This document shows positions 39,395 to 52,600 of a stretch of DNA of 64,000 nucleotides, in pieces. The DNA is taken from NCBI GenBank assembly GCA_022747635.1, contig JAKTNV010000009.1, forward strand, positions 64,040,677 through 64,104,676. The letters are read 5' to 3'. Below the pieces are notes generated by a model. The model ran no database searches, was not told the DNA's origin, and was given only the letters and a program-made list of their open reading frames with translations. The number at the start of each line of letters is the position of its first letter. Within the stretch, counting starts at the first letter, position 1. Position numbers and translations under genes: made by a program. This DNA comes from Hetaerina americana. Its lineage: Eukaryota; Arthropoda; Insecta; Odonata; Calopterygidae.

Positions 39395-40606
39395 TTTATT
39401 GATCTGAAACTTAGCGTTAATTTGACAAACATGAATACATGGTCCAAAAATTAATAATATCGTCAACATAGAGGCAATTTTATCACAGTCGTACCAATGT
39501 ATAATACAAAATTTTCTTAAAAATTTCTAACTCAGAATGCTGTTAAATAATATAACAACACATTTTATATAAGTACAAAAATCAATAACTAAATGCAAAC
39601 CTCTTGACCCTTTATATTCTACATTTATTGAAGTGGATATGACATTTGCTACTGTAGGCAGCCAGGCATAAAAGGTTGTAACATGGGCTCATGTATTTTA
39701 GAATGTAACTGAATGGACTGCAATGATTGTGTTAACAACTATTTTAAAACAGTACAATAAGGGTCTCACAAAATATTAATGGATATATGTCAGAACAAAA
39801 TTTATCGCCCTTAAATGCATTTTTGATAAAATTGGAAAAAAATTTATGTAAATTTAAACGAGTTAGACTGAAACACAGTACAGGTTACTCTTTATTAACT
39901 CACACAAAATAAAGGGTTTAATAAGAGATTTGCGCAGATCATAAAATACTACATCCACCATATTCCTAAAGTCATTAGTACAATAATGAGGTCATTAAAT
40001 AGGTAACTTTGTCCAAGAAATAACATTAAACATAAAGATCATCAACTAATCCCACAGATATTGAAGCAGATTACTCAGATTTACTAAAGAATTGACCTCT
40101 TATAAAAAGTGTTTTGAACTATAACTGGAATAAACATAAGTAATCCAGTCCAACTTGAATAAAAATACTCACCTTTATGTTAAATGTGACAAATCTATCT
40201 CAAAATGAAAAATCTGATTAGTCATTAACAGTGAGAAGTCAATTCTTGATTAAAATCATTTAAGTTCATACAAGAGAAAACTAAAGTTTATCTTCGAGTC
40301 TGATTAAATATCTACTAACAACAGACCATGCATATAAAAATGTGCAGTTTTTTTAAATGGGGATTGTCACTTATAAAAACATTTCTTTTGGCCTCCTAAG
40401 AAATGGAAGCCATAGAGAGTTAAACTACGGGAAGGGTACAAATTGCATAATAGATTTTACTCGTAAATTCTTTCATTACATACAAATAAGGACATTCTTC
40501 ATTTAAAATACACATTAATTAAACAGCATCTAAGGATAAAACAGCAATGAATTGGATACATAATCCACAGCTATTATTCCAAATAGGGGTCAATTCCCTG
40601 AGCAAA
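39395..40606 (-). other. Probable 3' untranslated region of the cathepsin gene
   Basis: AT-rich stretch after the stop codon with no coding signal. AATAAA hexamers on the minus strand occur at 39891-39896, 39624-39629 and 39395-39400, giving possible 3' ends about 0.7, 1.0 and 1.2 kb after the stop. I cannot choose between them without transcript data. Confidence 0.45.
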
Positions 40607-40681
40607 TCAATTAACTATTGCGGAAGATGCCATCATATTGACTCCACAAGTACCATCACCACGATATAGTCTGTAGTAACC
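40607..40681 (-). CDS. Last coding exon with stop codon
   Basis: 75 nt including TGA (40607-40609), acceptor ccttgcag. Encodes [24 protein letters not shown]. This is the conserved C-terminus of cathepsin F-type enzymes (G-Y-x-R-x-x-R-G-D-G-T-C-G-x-N), with the Cys that pairs inside the right-hand domain. It is in frame with either exon 12A or exon 12B. Confidence 0.96.
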   Translation of the reverse strand, partial: GYYRLYRGDGTCGVNMMASSAIVN

Positions 40682-43600
40682 CTGCAAGGACACAAAAGAT
40701 AACTTTTAGGACGAAAAGATTCACAAAAAGATTACTTCATTGATATATTCAAAAATGAAACTAGGCATTAAGAAACAAGCTTCTGAGCATTTACCTGTTC
40801 ACCCCATCTACTACCCCAGCTATTTTTAATGATCCAGAAGGGGAATGTTTTGTTAAATATAGGATATTCTGAAAGGAAAGAATAAGATAAAGAGAATTAA
40901 TATTGGCTTACCTGCTCCCCCCAAGAGCTTCCCCAGCTATTTTTAATGATCCAGTATGGTAAAGTTCGGTGTAGAATGGATGTCCCTGAAAAATTTTATG
41001 GATCTAATTTTGAAATTATTATGACTAATTGGAGAGTCAAATATTCCTACCCCACTAGAATTACTATTGCAAATTTATAGTAACTCTTACAAGAAGTGAG
41101 TCAACTAATTTCATTCATTCACTCAATTCAGATAATTCACGGTGACCTAGTGATGCCTAAAAATTAACTTCAGAGAAAAAATTAGACTATATTGGATAAT
41201 AAAGGAGAGCTTTTTCTGAGCATTAAGTTTACAACCTGCAATCAGGAGGCAAAATTTTAAGAGGAGAAGAGAGAAACGCACACTATTGGTTTCTCTACAG
41301 AAATGAGGGGCAAACTTTACGAATCCATGTAATTCCAAAAATTCCTATTCAAAAGACAGCTCTTAATAATTTAATACTAATCCAAACCACTACTAAATAT
41401 GACCCCAGGTTCATATATGACCCTAAACACTTCCCCTGTTCCTTCCTCCACTTACTCTAGTGTGTTATAATTGGGCATATTTCCATCAAAAAATTGTAAC
41501 ATGATTGAATTTAAGACCCCTAAATTCATTTCTGTTAGCAAATAGAATTCTGAATAGCAACAAAGTTAATCAAATGAATGTTTTGAGATGACTATATTCA
41601 GAATAAAATAAAGAAAAGAATGGGCATAACAAATAAATGGTAACATTGATTCAATTAAAATTTAACTGATAAAACTAGGCAAATGGATATTCTGAGAAAA
41701 AACAGCCAAAAGAAATTTAAAAAATTACGCATGTACCCATTTAAAAATTACATGTGAATTGTGTGCGCACTAAATTCGTTGAAATCAGATAACTGGATTT
41801 CATTGCAGAGTTGGCGAGATTCAGTAGCATAACTAATAGGGTGAAACCTCAAATTTACATTTTTGAAGGGATCAGTGAACAAAAATGTAAAATCAGGGAT
41901 AGTTTCAAAATTGAGTTCAGGAGGTAAAATGTTAAAAAATGTATTTTTATGTTTTACAAATGCAATATCTCAGGGGATTTTTTTTTCAAGAAGAAGACAT
42001 TAAAAACGACCGATCAGAATTAATAATTTGAATGAAACTTAGACCCAAAGATTAAAAGTGCAGAAAGAGCAGAAACCATAATTGAAATGGAACCAAATCT
42101 AATTAAAATGAGATATTACACAGACAAATGTCAGCCAATAGCTTTAGTATTATTTTAAATTACTTAAAAAAAACCACTTCAGCTGGAAAACAAAGACTTC
42201 ATGTGCTTTATGCAGTCCAGATAAACACCTACATTTAGACCTTCATAAATGATATTTTTAAATAAATGCTATGAACAAATGTACATTATATAAATATGTA
42301 AACCTTTGAATTATGAATGATGCCTGAAATGAAATATTATAAAAATCAGTGAGCTATATTAATGGAGCAGTGAAATTTTACTAAAACTACACGTTCATAA
42401 ACGTAATTTTGAGGTTCTTACTGCATTGATTTATATGTACTCCAGTCCAGACAGTTTAAAAATTACAAATTTGAGAATTATGTCATTTTGGAGTGCTTAC
42501 ATTCAAGTTTTCAAAATATTCCACATTTTAAAAAACCTTTAGAGGAAACAGTTAAAGTTGCCTTTCATTCATTTAATTCCTTCACTCCTCACATACCTCA
42601 TGCATGAAAAGATTTCAGGTAAAAAATCAAGGTTAAACCAACATTTACAACACGTGAACATATTTTTTTAGATTGCAATCTAAAAACTGACTTTTACACA
42701 TCAAAGATACCACTGTATTTGTGCTGAGGCAGAATGAGTTAATATGCAAAAATTTAATTTTTGATAAATTCATAATGAAACTCACTGTGAACACCAAATC
42801 CAACTATAAGAACTCCATGGTCTAATTCCTCAGGATCACACAAGATCTTCCAAGGATGAGAAACACCCCCCATATAAAACTAAAATGGAATAAAATAATT
42901 TATTAGCACTTCAACCGACGTTAGTTTTCTGAAAGGCAATGTATAATTTTTCCTTTTCATAATTTAATCATGAAGATTTCAAAATTTTTTCATCATAAAC
43001 ATTAAAACCACAACCAAATTATCACTTCAATCACAATTCAGCGAGTGACCTCAATGTAGCATTGCTCAAGCAAGGAAATTCTAATCATCAGTACTAAAGC
43101 ACAAGACTCCATTCTATTATTGTTGATACATTTTAATCTATGTATCTAATTTCATTTGACCAAAGAATATACTTATATTTGTAAGTGAAGGAAAGCATGA
43201 AAAAAAGAAAATTGATTTCATTATTTATAATATGCATGCTAATCAATGTATCTCTGATAAAAGATGGCTACATATCCATCTCATTACATGAGCGCCCCTA
43301 ACATATAGCATTAATTTAGCGAGCACGTAAAATGTTACTGAGACGAAAATTTTATAGAAACAGAGATTATACTTTACCTGCATTGCATTGGCATTCAATG
43401 CAATTGATATTGGTCCATTCTTGAAGAGCCACCGTGCCATTTCATCCTCATTAGAGGAAATGTTGAGGGATCCAGATAATGTTACCAACACTTCAGATTT
43501 ATTGAAATGGCATTTCTCATTCTCACCATCATATGGGTAGTCTTTCTCACTTTCCAAACCACCAATTCCCTCAATAGCATGGTATGCCTGGTCCATTAAT

Positions 43601-46600
43601 CCCCCATTACAGCCTTGATCTAATGAATCACAGTCCACTAATTCTGTGAAAAAAATGTATTTATTCATTAATGTCAAAGATATCAGACAATCATGTATTG
43701 GCAGCAATCTCCAGACTTAAATTTAATGGTTAACTTAGTCCAAACTACAGAGGGGGCTAGTTACATTAGGTTCCACAGCCACATACTCAACCAAACCCAG
43801 TCCTCCTATAGCCTACTGATCAATTAGCATGATATTTTGAAGGAAAGCAAAAGTAGGGTACGACAGATCCCAGTGGAATGTTAAAAAATGTCATTGAGTT
43901 TTAGACCCTACAAAAACCTATTAATTTGACATTCATCATATCTGAACCAGCTTCTTAAGAAAATCTGCATGGTTTCATAATCTGGAGAAATCAGGTCAGA
44001 AATAATCCCAAAAAACTGAATTTTGCAACATTTTACTCTTTCAGATCATTTAATTTGGTGCATTTATGATTTGAAGCGCACTAAGAAATTCCTCAACAAG
44101 GTACGAAAGGCAGACACTTCTGCAAAAGTATTATAATAATTTCATAAGTATATTTAAAAATAATTGACAAAAGTATGTAGCAACATCTGCTACATACCTT
44201 TGTCAGTTATTTCGGTTATCAACTTGTTTAATAACCGCTACTAAGAATGCAATTTCAATATTGATCTCAATTTTTTAATACATGAATAAAACAACTATCA
44301 CAGTCACAGCAGGCCACCATGAGGAAAGTAAACCTCAAACATATCACATAAAATTCCTGGGCTATAGTTGACAATCTTCTTAATGATTATACTCAACTGC
44401 AACATGTGTAATGCTCAATCATGGATCATTTTAGCTAACATCGAACCCAGCGGCTATATTTATTACATTAAAAGATCCACCAAACCTGCTCTTTCTATTA
44501 AGATATTTCATTATTGAGATGCAATGACAATAAAACTCGTGTATACAAATAGTATAAGGCTTAAATTACGGATTCATGAATTCATACTTAAAATGTTAAT
44601 GTAATTCAAAAGAGGAATATAAGATTCATTTCTAAGATGCCATTATCACTGAATATTTAGAAATGTGAAAGACCTGCCCTTAATTCGTCTATAACCACAT
44701 AAATTATCCTTTTAATGGAATATATAATTACTTTTGAGTGGCAAAATTCATAACTCAAATATTTAAAGAGGATTAAAATTTGGGAGGAGATTCCTTTGCT
44801 ATAAACTACAATGGCTGATGGAATGAGTTGGGGTACTTCTGATGAAATAGTTTTCAATCGACAAGTTTGCTTTTCCTCCTTTTTGATTTTGAAGTTACAA
44901 TTGTTAAATTTTAACTGCACAGGTATTCCTGTAGTTGCATTCAAATGCTATGAAACAATTTGCAAAATGTCCTTTCCGTCACTTTACCTACTCCATCCTT
45001 CACAAATTTAATGTCATTACAGGTCTATACATGACGTAAGTAAGCTATAGGTATTTTTGAACTGGTTTGATGGTTTGAGAAATGGAACACAGAAGGTTGA
45101 TGATGAGCAGATAAATAAGATGGTCCTAGATTACAAAAAATTGAAAAAAAATAGATGGACCTCTAACAAGCAAGAAAAAAATTGAAGTTACCTTGCTCAG
45201 AGAGGGAGAGAAGTTTTCCATGCTTAAGAGCATATTGGCCCTCAACATTTCCAGTCACTGAGAAAGCCCAGCATGATCCACACATTCCCTGAAATAATAA
45301 TTTTTTAAATATATAAAAGAAACTCGCTTTATGTAAGAAATAATGATAGTGGCCGGTAAATAATGAACATCCAATAGCACTGAATGGAATGATATAGCAT
45401 TAGGGTTCTCTAAAATATCACCACAAATGGTCAATTATTTTGGTGATTTTCGCTATAATGTGCAAGCTGTTTTTTGAACAACATGTATATTAATATTTCT
45501 CATGCTCAATCAATGACATCAATAAGAGAATTTGAGAACAGAAGACGTAAACTACACTGGAATTACTGAAAACCTTTATAAAAGGTTAATATACCTCTGA
45601 AGTTTGTAGTCTAATGTAAATTTGTCCTTTTGAAACATGAAAACAAAATCTAAAGAGTAGATAAGTGAACCACAAAACCCAGGGGCTCCTTTCTCCTTTG
45701 AAAAAAGTGAAAGTTCTGCATTCTTAATTTTATCCCAAAATCCCTTTCTGACTCACTATCCATCTTAATTGATGCTTGAAAACCCTGCCTCATTGCATTG
45801 GAGGGTTTGCATGTAGATGAAGTTTAGTCCATTCACAGCAAACTCACAGGCAAATCATAAGCCATGGTTAGAGACAAAAAGCATTCTTGAGTAGCAAGAT
45901 GTAAAATTCTTTGGTTGTACGTATATATCTTGAATAAAAATCATTCACTATAAACCAGAGATCCAGAACATACTTAAAACTAAAAAATGGAAAATTATTG
46001 GGGTATGTCTGGCTCTTTTTCAAGCTAGATTGGGACAAAATGTTGAGTTAGATGTTACACAACAGCAGACACTATGATATGATCAAAATAGTAATAAAAA
46101 CATCCCTAACTATTGCTTTAGTAGTGGTAGGCACATATTCTAGGTGTATTTCACTAGAACTAGGGCACTTAATGTAAATAAAGGAATATAAAAGATATAA
46201 AGTCAGTGATTTATATTATGTTTAACTCTCCTTTTCCGGAAGAAGAACAGACTGTAAGAAACTTTCTTATACTTTAATTATATGATTTTAACAATGAATA
46301 TAATTCATAACTATTGTAAAATATTGTCATCATAATACTAAATATTGAACAATCAATGAACAATATTATGAAACCATTCTACAATTCTGCAAAACATAGG
46401 AAGGGTACATCTGAGTGATGCGTTTGGACATCCCAGGCTGAACAAAATTTGTATCCCATTTTCTGGGTACCAGGTTTTCCAGGTAAATCATAAGTGGCAC
46501 ATGGAGAGAAACTCCCCATGAGCACAGAAGAAAAGATTACAGGATATTGAAATTCAGTTTCAGATCTTCCTGGACTATATCAGTATTGCCAATATTTTCC

Positions 46601-49600
46601 TGAATATTTCCTAAGTACCCCGTTTTTCTCAAATTTCCCTGATAGGTGAACACCCTGTGTTAGACTCTAGACTAACACTTATTCCTCATGAGTGTCATTA
46701 GTAAGTCCTTTTAGATGTTAGGGTTAATTAAGAGACATACTATAACATTTAACCCTCTTAGTGCGGCGGGCCGATATATCGGCTTTTATATCCCTGGCGA
46801 AAAGTGCGGCGGGCCGATATATCAGCTCTTGCGTAGGCTATTGTTTAAATCGCTGTAACTTATGGTTTTTTCTTTAATAATTTATGGTTTTTGTGCTATC
46901 GATAGGGTGAATTCCATACAATTATATAACACATTTTTTAATTTTTTATTAGTAATTTTAATTGCTTTTCAAAAAGTATAATTCTTACTATAATTTTAGG
47001 TTCAGTTTTGTACATGTCGGGATGCTCAGCCTAATTGTCTGCTTGCTTTTTTTTCTGAGTGGTCTTTCGACTATGAAAAGCCACTGAAAGGCTACTAATC
47101 TGTGTTCATCTGTAATCTCTTGAATGTGTTATGGTGTCCTGGTGTTGATAACCGCTTATTCAGACTTTGTTGATACTATGGAAATGAGAGCACTGCTTTG
47201 TTATCATTTTGGTGTCTTGCCGTCCATCCTATCTAATCATTTGTGCCCTGTGTATTTGAATACATTGTCAGTAGTTCTCCATGAGTTAGAACTTCGTTTT
47301 TTTCTGCCTTTAGATTGTAAGCACAATGTTGCAGTCTCAAGGTAAGGGGAAAAGTCCCAATTTGACTCAGTGAATTCAACCTTTTAAACAAAATTGAACT
47401 TTGCAGAGGCTGACAAAAAAATTTGCAATTCACTGGTTTTTCTTTATTTATTTATAATATTTTCTACATGTCTTTTTCATTCTTTATTATATTTAAATAT
47501 CGTAAATTTATTGAAAAATGTTTTTAAAAAAATATTAGTATTGTGTCTAAAAATCGAAATATTATTGCTAAAAAAATATTCTTCAAATTTATAATACTGT
47601 AATAATTACATTTATTTTTCAGATGATGTAAATGTAAACCATCATTATTAACTACAATATTTTATTTTAAAATAAAAAAACTGCATATGGATATCTAAAC
47701 AAATAACTTCATAAGGTTTTTTTTCCTAAGGTGATACATTTTCTTAAATTACCCTTCGCACTTCTCACTAGTACCCCTGGAATCCCCGCCGCACTAAGAG
47801 GGTTAAATACTACCTTGATCAAAAAGTTCCCGGAATAACCACCGTGTGGAGCTCCCATCGTTCCGATTTGAGTTCTGTTTTTTTTTGTTAAATTGGTACA
47901 TCTGTTGTTGATATTCCCTTTAAATCTTAGTGTCATAACTTGACATTTGCAAAAGTTACGTAGCCAAGAGTACATCTATCTCTGTGTGTGTTGGCGATTT
48001 TTTACAATTTCAGAAATGGATTTAAATTTGCAACAACGAACTTGTATTAAATTTTGCGTAAAAAACGGATTTAGTGGCGCACGGACGTTGGAAATGTTGG
48101 AAAAGTGTTTCGGCAACGATTCTCTAAAAAAAAACGGTCGTTTACCAGTGGCACGAGCGGTTCAGAAGTGGTCGTGAGTCAATCGAAGATGATGAACGCA
48201 GTGGCAGACCATCGACATCGAAAGTCGGTGAAAAAATTGATAAAGTAAAAGAAATGTTGGTCAATAACCGCAAATTAACCATCAGAGAAATAGCGGAGGA
48301 CTTGAACATTGCCTATGGATCCGCCCAAGACATTGTGGTTAATGATTTGGGTTTCCGTCGTGTAGCAGCAAAGTTGGTTCCAAAAGACCTCAATTTCATG
48401 CAAAAAAGAGACCGTGTTGACGTCGCAAAAGACATGATTTGCGAGGCTGAATCCGATCCCACATTCATCAAAAGGATCATTACTGGAGACGAGACGTGGG
48501 TTTATGAGTACGACACGCAATCCAGACATCAGGCAAGTGAATGGCGTTCACCAAATGAGCCGAGACCAAAAAAACCACGTCGTTTTCAGTCAAAAAAGAA
48601 GGCAATGCTGACGGTTTTCATGGATTACAACGGTGTAGTGCATCATGAATTTTTGCCAGAAGGCCAGACAGTAAACAAAGAGTATTATTTGGGCGTTATG
48701 AGACGTTTGCGTGAAGCAATTCGCCGAAAGAGACCAGAAATGTGGGCAGAAAACTCGTGGATTTTGCACCATGATAACGCACCGTCGCACAGTGCTATCA
48801 TTATTCGTAATTTTTTGACGGAAAATGCAACAAATACCATCCAACAGCCACCGAATTCACCTGATTTGGCTCCCTGTGACTTCTTTCTGTTCAATCGAGT
48901 TAAAAAACCATTACGGGGAACGCGTTTTAGCAGCCGAGAGGAAGTAATGGAAAAATCGCAGGAAGCACTGATGGACATACCGAAAACCGAATATAAAAAA
49001 TGTTTCGAGGATTGGATCAAGCGCTGGCATAAGTGTGTTGCAGTCGATGGGGATTACTTTGAAGGGGACAATATAGATTTAGATGAATAAACTTGTATTT
49101 TTAATTTTCTGAATAAATTCCGGGAAATTTTTGATCAAGGTAGTATGCCCAAACTCTTAAACCTTTGTATATGCAGAAATTGTAATTGTTATGTGGTCCC
49201 CACACAATAATAATCATATTTACTGGCTGAAAAGAGTGCAACACAATTTTTTCTAGTACGGTTGAATCCAGATTAAGGAGACCAATGGCTGACATAAATT
49301 ACAAAGTATTCACCTGTTGTTTTACTACCTGTTTATGCACATAATTTGATTATACATTTTCCTAAATGGATAAATTGGTGCCTGGATGGAACTCTTTATG
49401 AGCTGAACAAGGGAAAATGAAAATACAACTACTTCACAAAATCTGTGATTTTTATGTAAAAGCCAGTCAATATCACAAAGGAGTAAATAATTCTAATTAC
49501 CTGGTCTTTCACTTCAGTCACTACATTATAATGCCTCCAGTCAAACTCTACAGGTAGCTTGACTTTGGGTATCGTGGCCTTTTTCATAGGTATATCTAAT

Positions 49601-52600
49601 TTTCTTGCTTTTGGGTCAAAACCCAGATGATGCTTCTTGAATTCTTTGGCTGTAAATGAAACACATACATCATTTCATTACAAAATCTAGAATCATATGA
49701 AGCGGTGATAGTAAGAATATTTTGAAGTGAAAATATGAACAGCATTTAAAACAATGCATCACATCAAGACTTGAGAGAATATTGTAGCAAGATGCATCAT
49801 ATCAGGCTTTTAAACATGCTATCATGAAAAAATGATCAAATTAATACCAAAGGTGCTTTTAATACACCGTCTTTGTTCATGAATTTCCAGGCTTTCCTTT
49901 AGATTTTCTAGGCCAAATGAAAATTCTGTTAATGCAACTTGAAATGATGAAAATGGGTCTAACTAAAATTGGCAAATGAAATCTAAATAGTAGGAGATTT
50001 AGAACAACTTTTACGTAGTCTCTTTGAATAAATATTAGTAGGACACACCAAATGCAAGTTCCTTATTGGTACCTCAATTGACAGCAAAGAAATGCATACT
50101 CTAAATATTGATCCATGTCTTACAAAAATTATACTAATATTTTTTAACTTAAGATCAAAAATTTACTCCCACTTAATGCAACTGCAAAATATTATGTTGA
50201 CACTCATCTAATGGCGCTGATATCAGACTTGCGAGGTTTACCTGTAAACGCACCCAATTTTACCACCAGTTGAACCAATTTTAACCCCTCGTGTATGCAG
50301 ATACTGCAAAACTAATGTTTATGGAGAAATACTTCAAAGAAATGTTTGGTGCCAATGATAATGGTTTAGTGAACAAAATTCTACTTACAATTGGGGAATA
50401 TTGAACACTTCATTGTTTCAAAGGTGAGAGATAAACCACATGCCTTCAAAACAAAATCATGAACCCTTAACTGAGAACCACCATATTTCAAGAATTACTC
50501 ATTGAAGATGGTGCATGAATGACATGAGACTTCAGAGAATAATTCTCCCATGAACTAAAACACATGAAATTGAGTATAACAAAATGGAACACATAAACTA
50601 CATTATAAGTTTGAATTTTCAGCTTTAAAGACATTATTTTATCATTGGTATTGATTTAGCATGTTTGCTCTTTAATTTTGAACCAAAAATAAATATGCAC
50701 AATAGTAGACATATCATTATGTTTAGGCAGAAAACTACAACACTGAAATTTCATTTTATCATCCTCCCCTTCCCATCCCTCACTCATTGCTAACACATTC
50801 CTTCCCTTTGCTTTTTTTTTGCCCATCTCATATAAAATATCAACCCCCTGCTGAAGTGGTACATCCAACTTTCTCTCCCTTCAGTCAACCTCCACTCTCC
50901 TTCCCTCTTCCCCATCTTCTCTCCCCACCCTCCCCCACGTTTTGCCTACATCTTCTGTACACCTCTTAGTTTATATGTCTTGTACTTGAAAATGACTATA
51001 TGAGTTGAAATGCACATCATTTCAATGCAACAATTTCAGAGTGTAAAAATCATTTGCCTTAACCAGGATTCCTCGATGTCTGGCCGAGCGCTTTAGCCAG
51101 TTAAGCTATCGAGGCTCCATAGCTTCACTGGCTAAAACACTTGGCTGGACATTGAGGGATCTTGGTTTGAATCCTGGTCAAGGCAAATGATTTTTACACT
51201 CTGAAATTGTTGCATTGAAATGCATATTAGCGGATGACTCTGTTCATAGTCACTGTTGTGGCATCTCCCGCAGTTTCTTGGAATTTGCACATCATTGATT
51301 TAACTTTATTATACGGTGACTAAGTGCTAAAAACTCCATTTTTTTATTTTCAACTAAAAATCTCCTTTCCCCCATGTACATCTAATGCAATAACAAAATT
51401 GGTATATTGTTCTGCAGTCATTCTGTTGATATGTGCAACTTAGATCCATAGAAATCTGGGATTAATTGTAATTGGATCCAAATCACTATCATAAGCGTAT
51501 ACCTATATACCTATGACAAACTCAGGTTACTGAACTTTCATCTTTATTAAGTCATGTGGTATTTCAAACATAACGTTTAACTTGACTGTAATACAAAATT
51601 AAAACACAAAAGCATACCAGAAAGGTCAGAAAACTGTGTCATTCCATATGTAGCTGTCCCTTGCTCAGTTTCCTGAAGTACCTGCACTTTTTTCATGTTA
51701 GCACGGAAAATGCGGAAACGATGCTGGTGCTCTTCCTCAGTATCATATTTCTTGTTGAACTTGATGAGGAAATCAGAAAACATTTGGCGATGCTGACCTT
51801 CATTCATATACTCCACATCCTTTTATGAGAAGCATGAAATTGAAACAGAGAAATCAGAGGTTAGAGATTCGGCATTTAAAATAAAAAACCAAATAAGTAG
51901 ACACCTGGTTAGCAAGAGATATTCCTATTTTGAATTTAACTGATTGAAATACAATTTTAGTCACCTGAACATTCTTCATTGTCTTACTTAAAGTTAGTGC
52001 AGGATTTTTTCAACAGGTTTCGAATTTGTAACCTTTTCACTATGCCCAGATTTTTACTAATTTGCACTCATCAGTAGCACCCGTAACTTTAACAAAACCT
52101 GAGAAGAGTGACAACTAAACTTGGTTTAGTAAAACTAACCAGTTACAAAATTTAATTAAAAATAATGACTAATGGTTATTGCCAGCCTAAATGTTAACAG
52201 TCAACAGTTTATTACTGTTGCCACACTTAATTAAAATCATACAGTCAAAACTCAGTCTAATAAACTCTTTGAGTCCAGGTTAATGATCGGACATAGAATG
52301 AAACCTCTTCATGTCTTTACTCTATTAATATCCTTACACTCAAAACAACAAGAGAAATGTCATCCTATTAAATTACAATGGAACCTCGCTTAAAAAGCAC
52401 CTACAACATCGAGTAATTCTAATAATGAGCAAAAATATTGGCCCTGAAGACAACTCGCTTAACGAATGACTTCTTGCATAAAAGGTGATGAGGAGAGGGT
52501 ATTTTCCAGATACATTGCGCACCGGCTACTGCAGTTTGTCTCTAGCATCATAGCATCGCTAGTGATCACACATTTTTCCAAACTTGTGTTCAAACATATT

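Noticed and set aside
47124..47345. 73-codon open frame inside the piggyBac-type element
   Set aside because: No similarity to piggyBac transposase blocks (no DDD core, no Cys-rich C-terminus).
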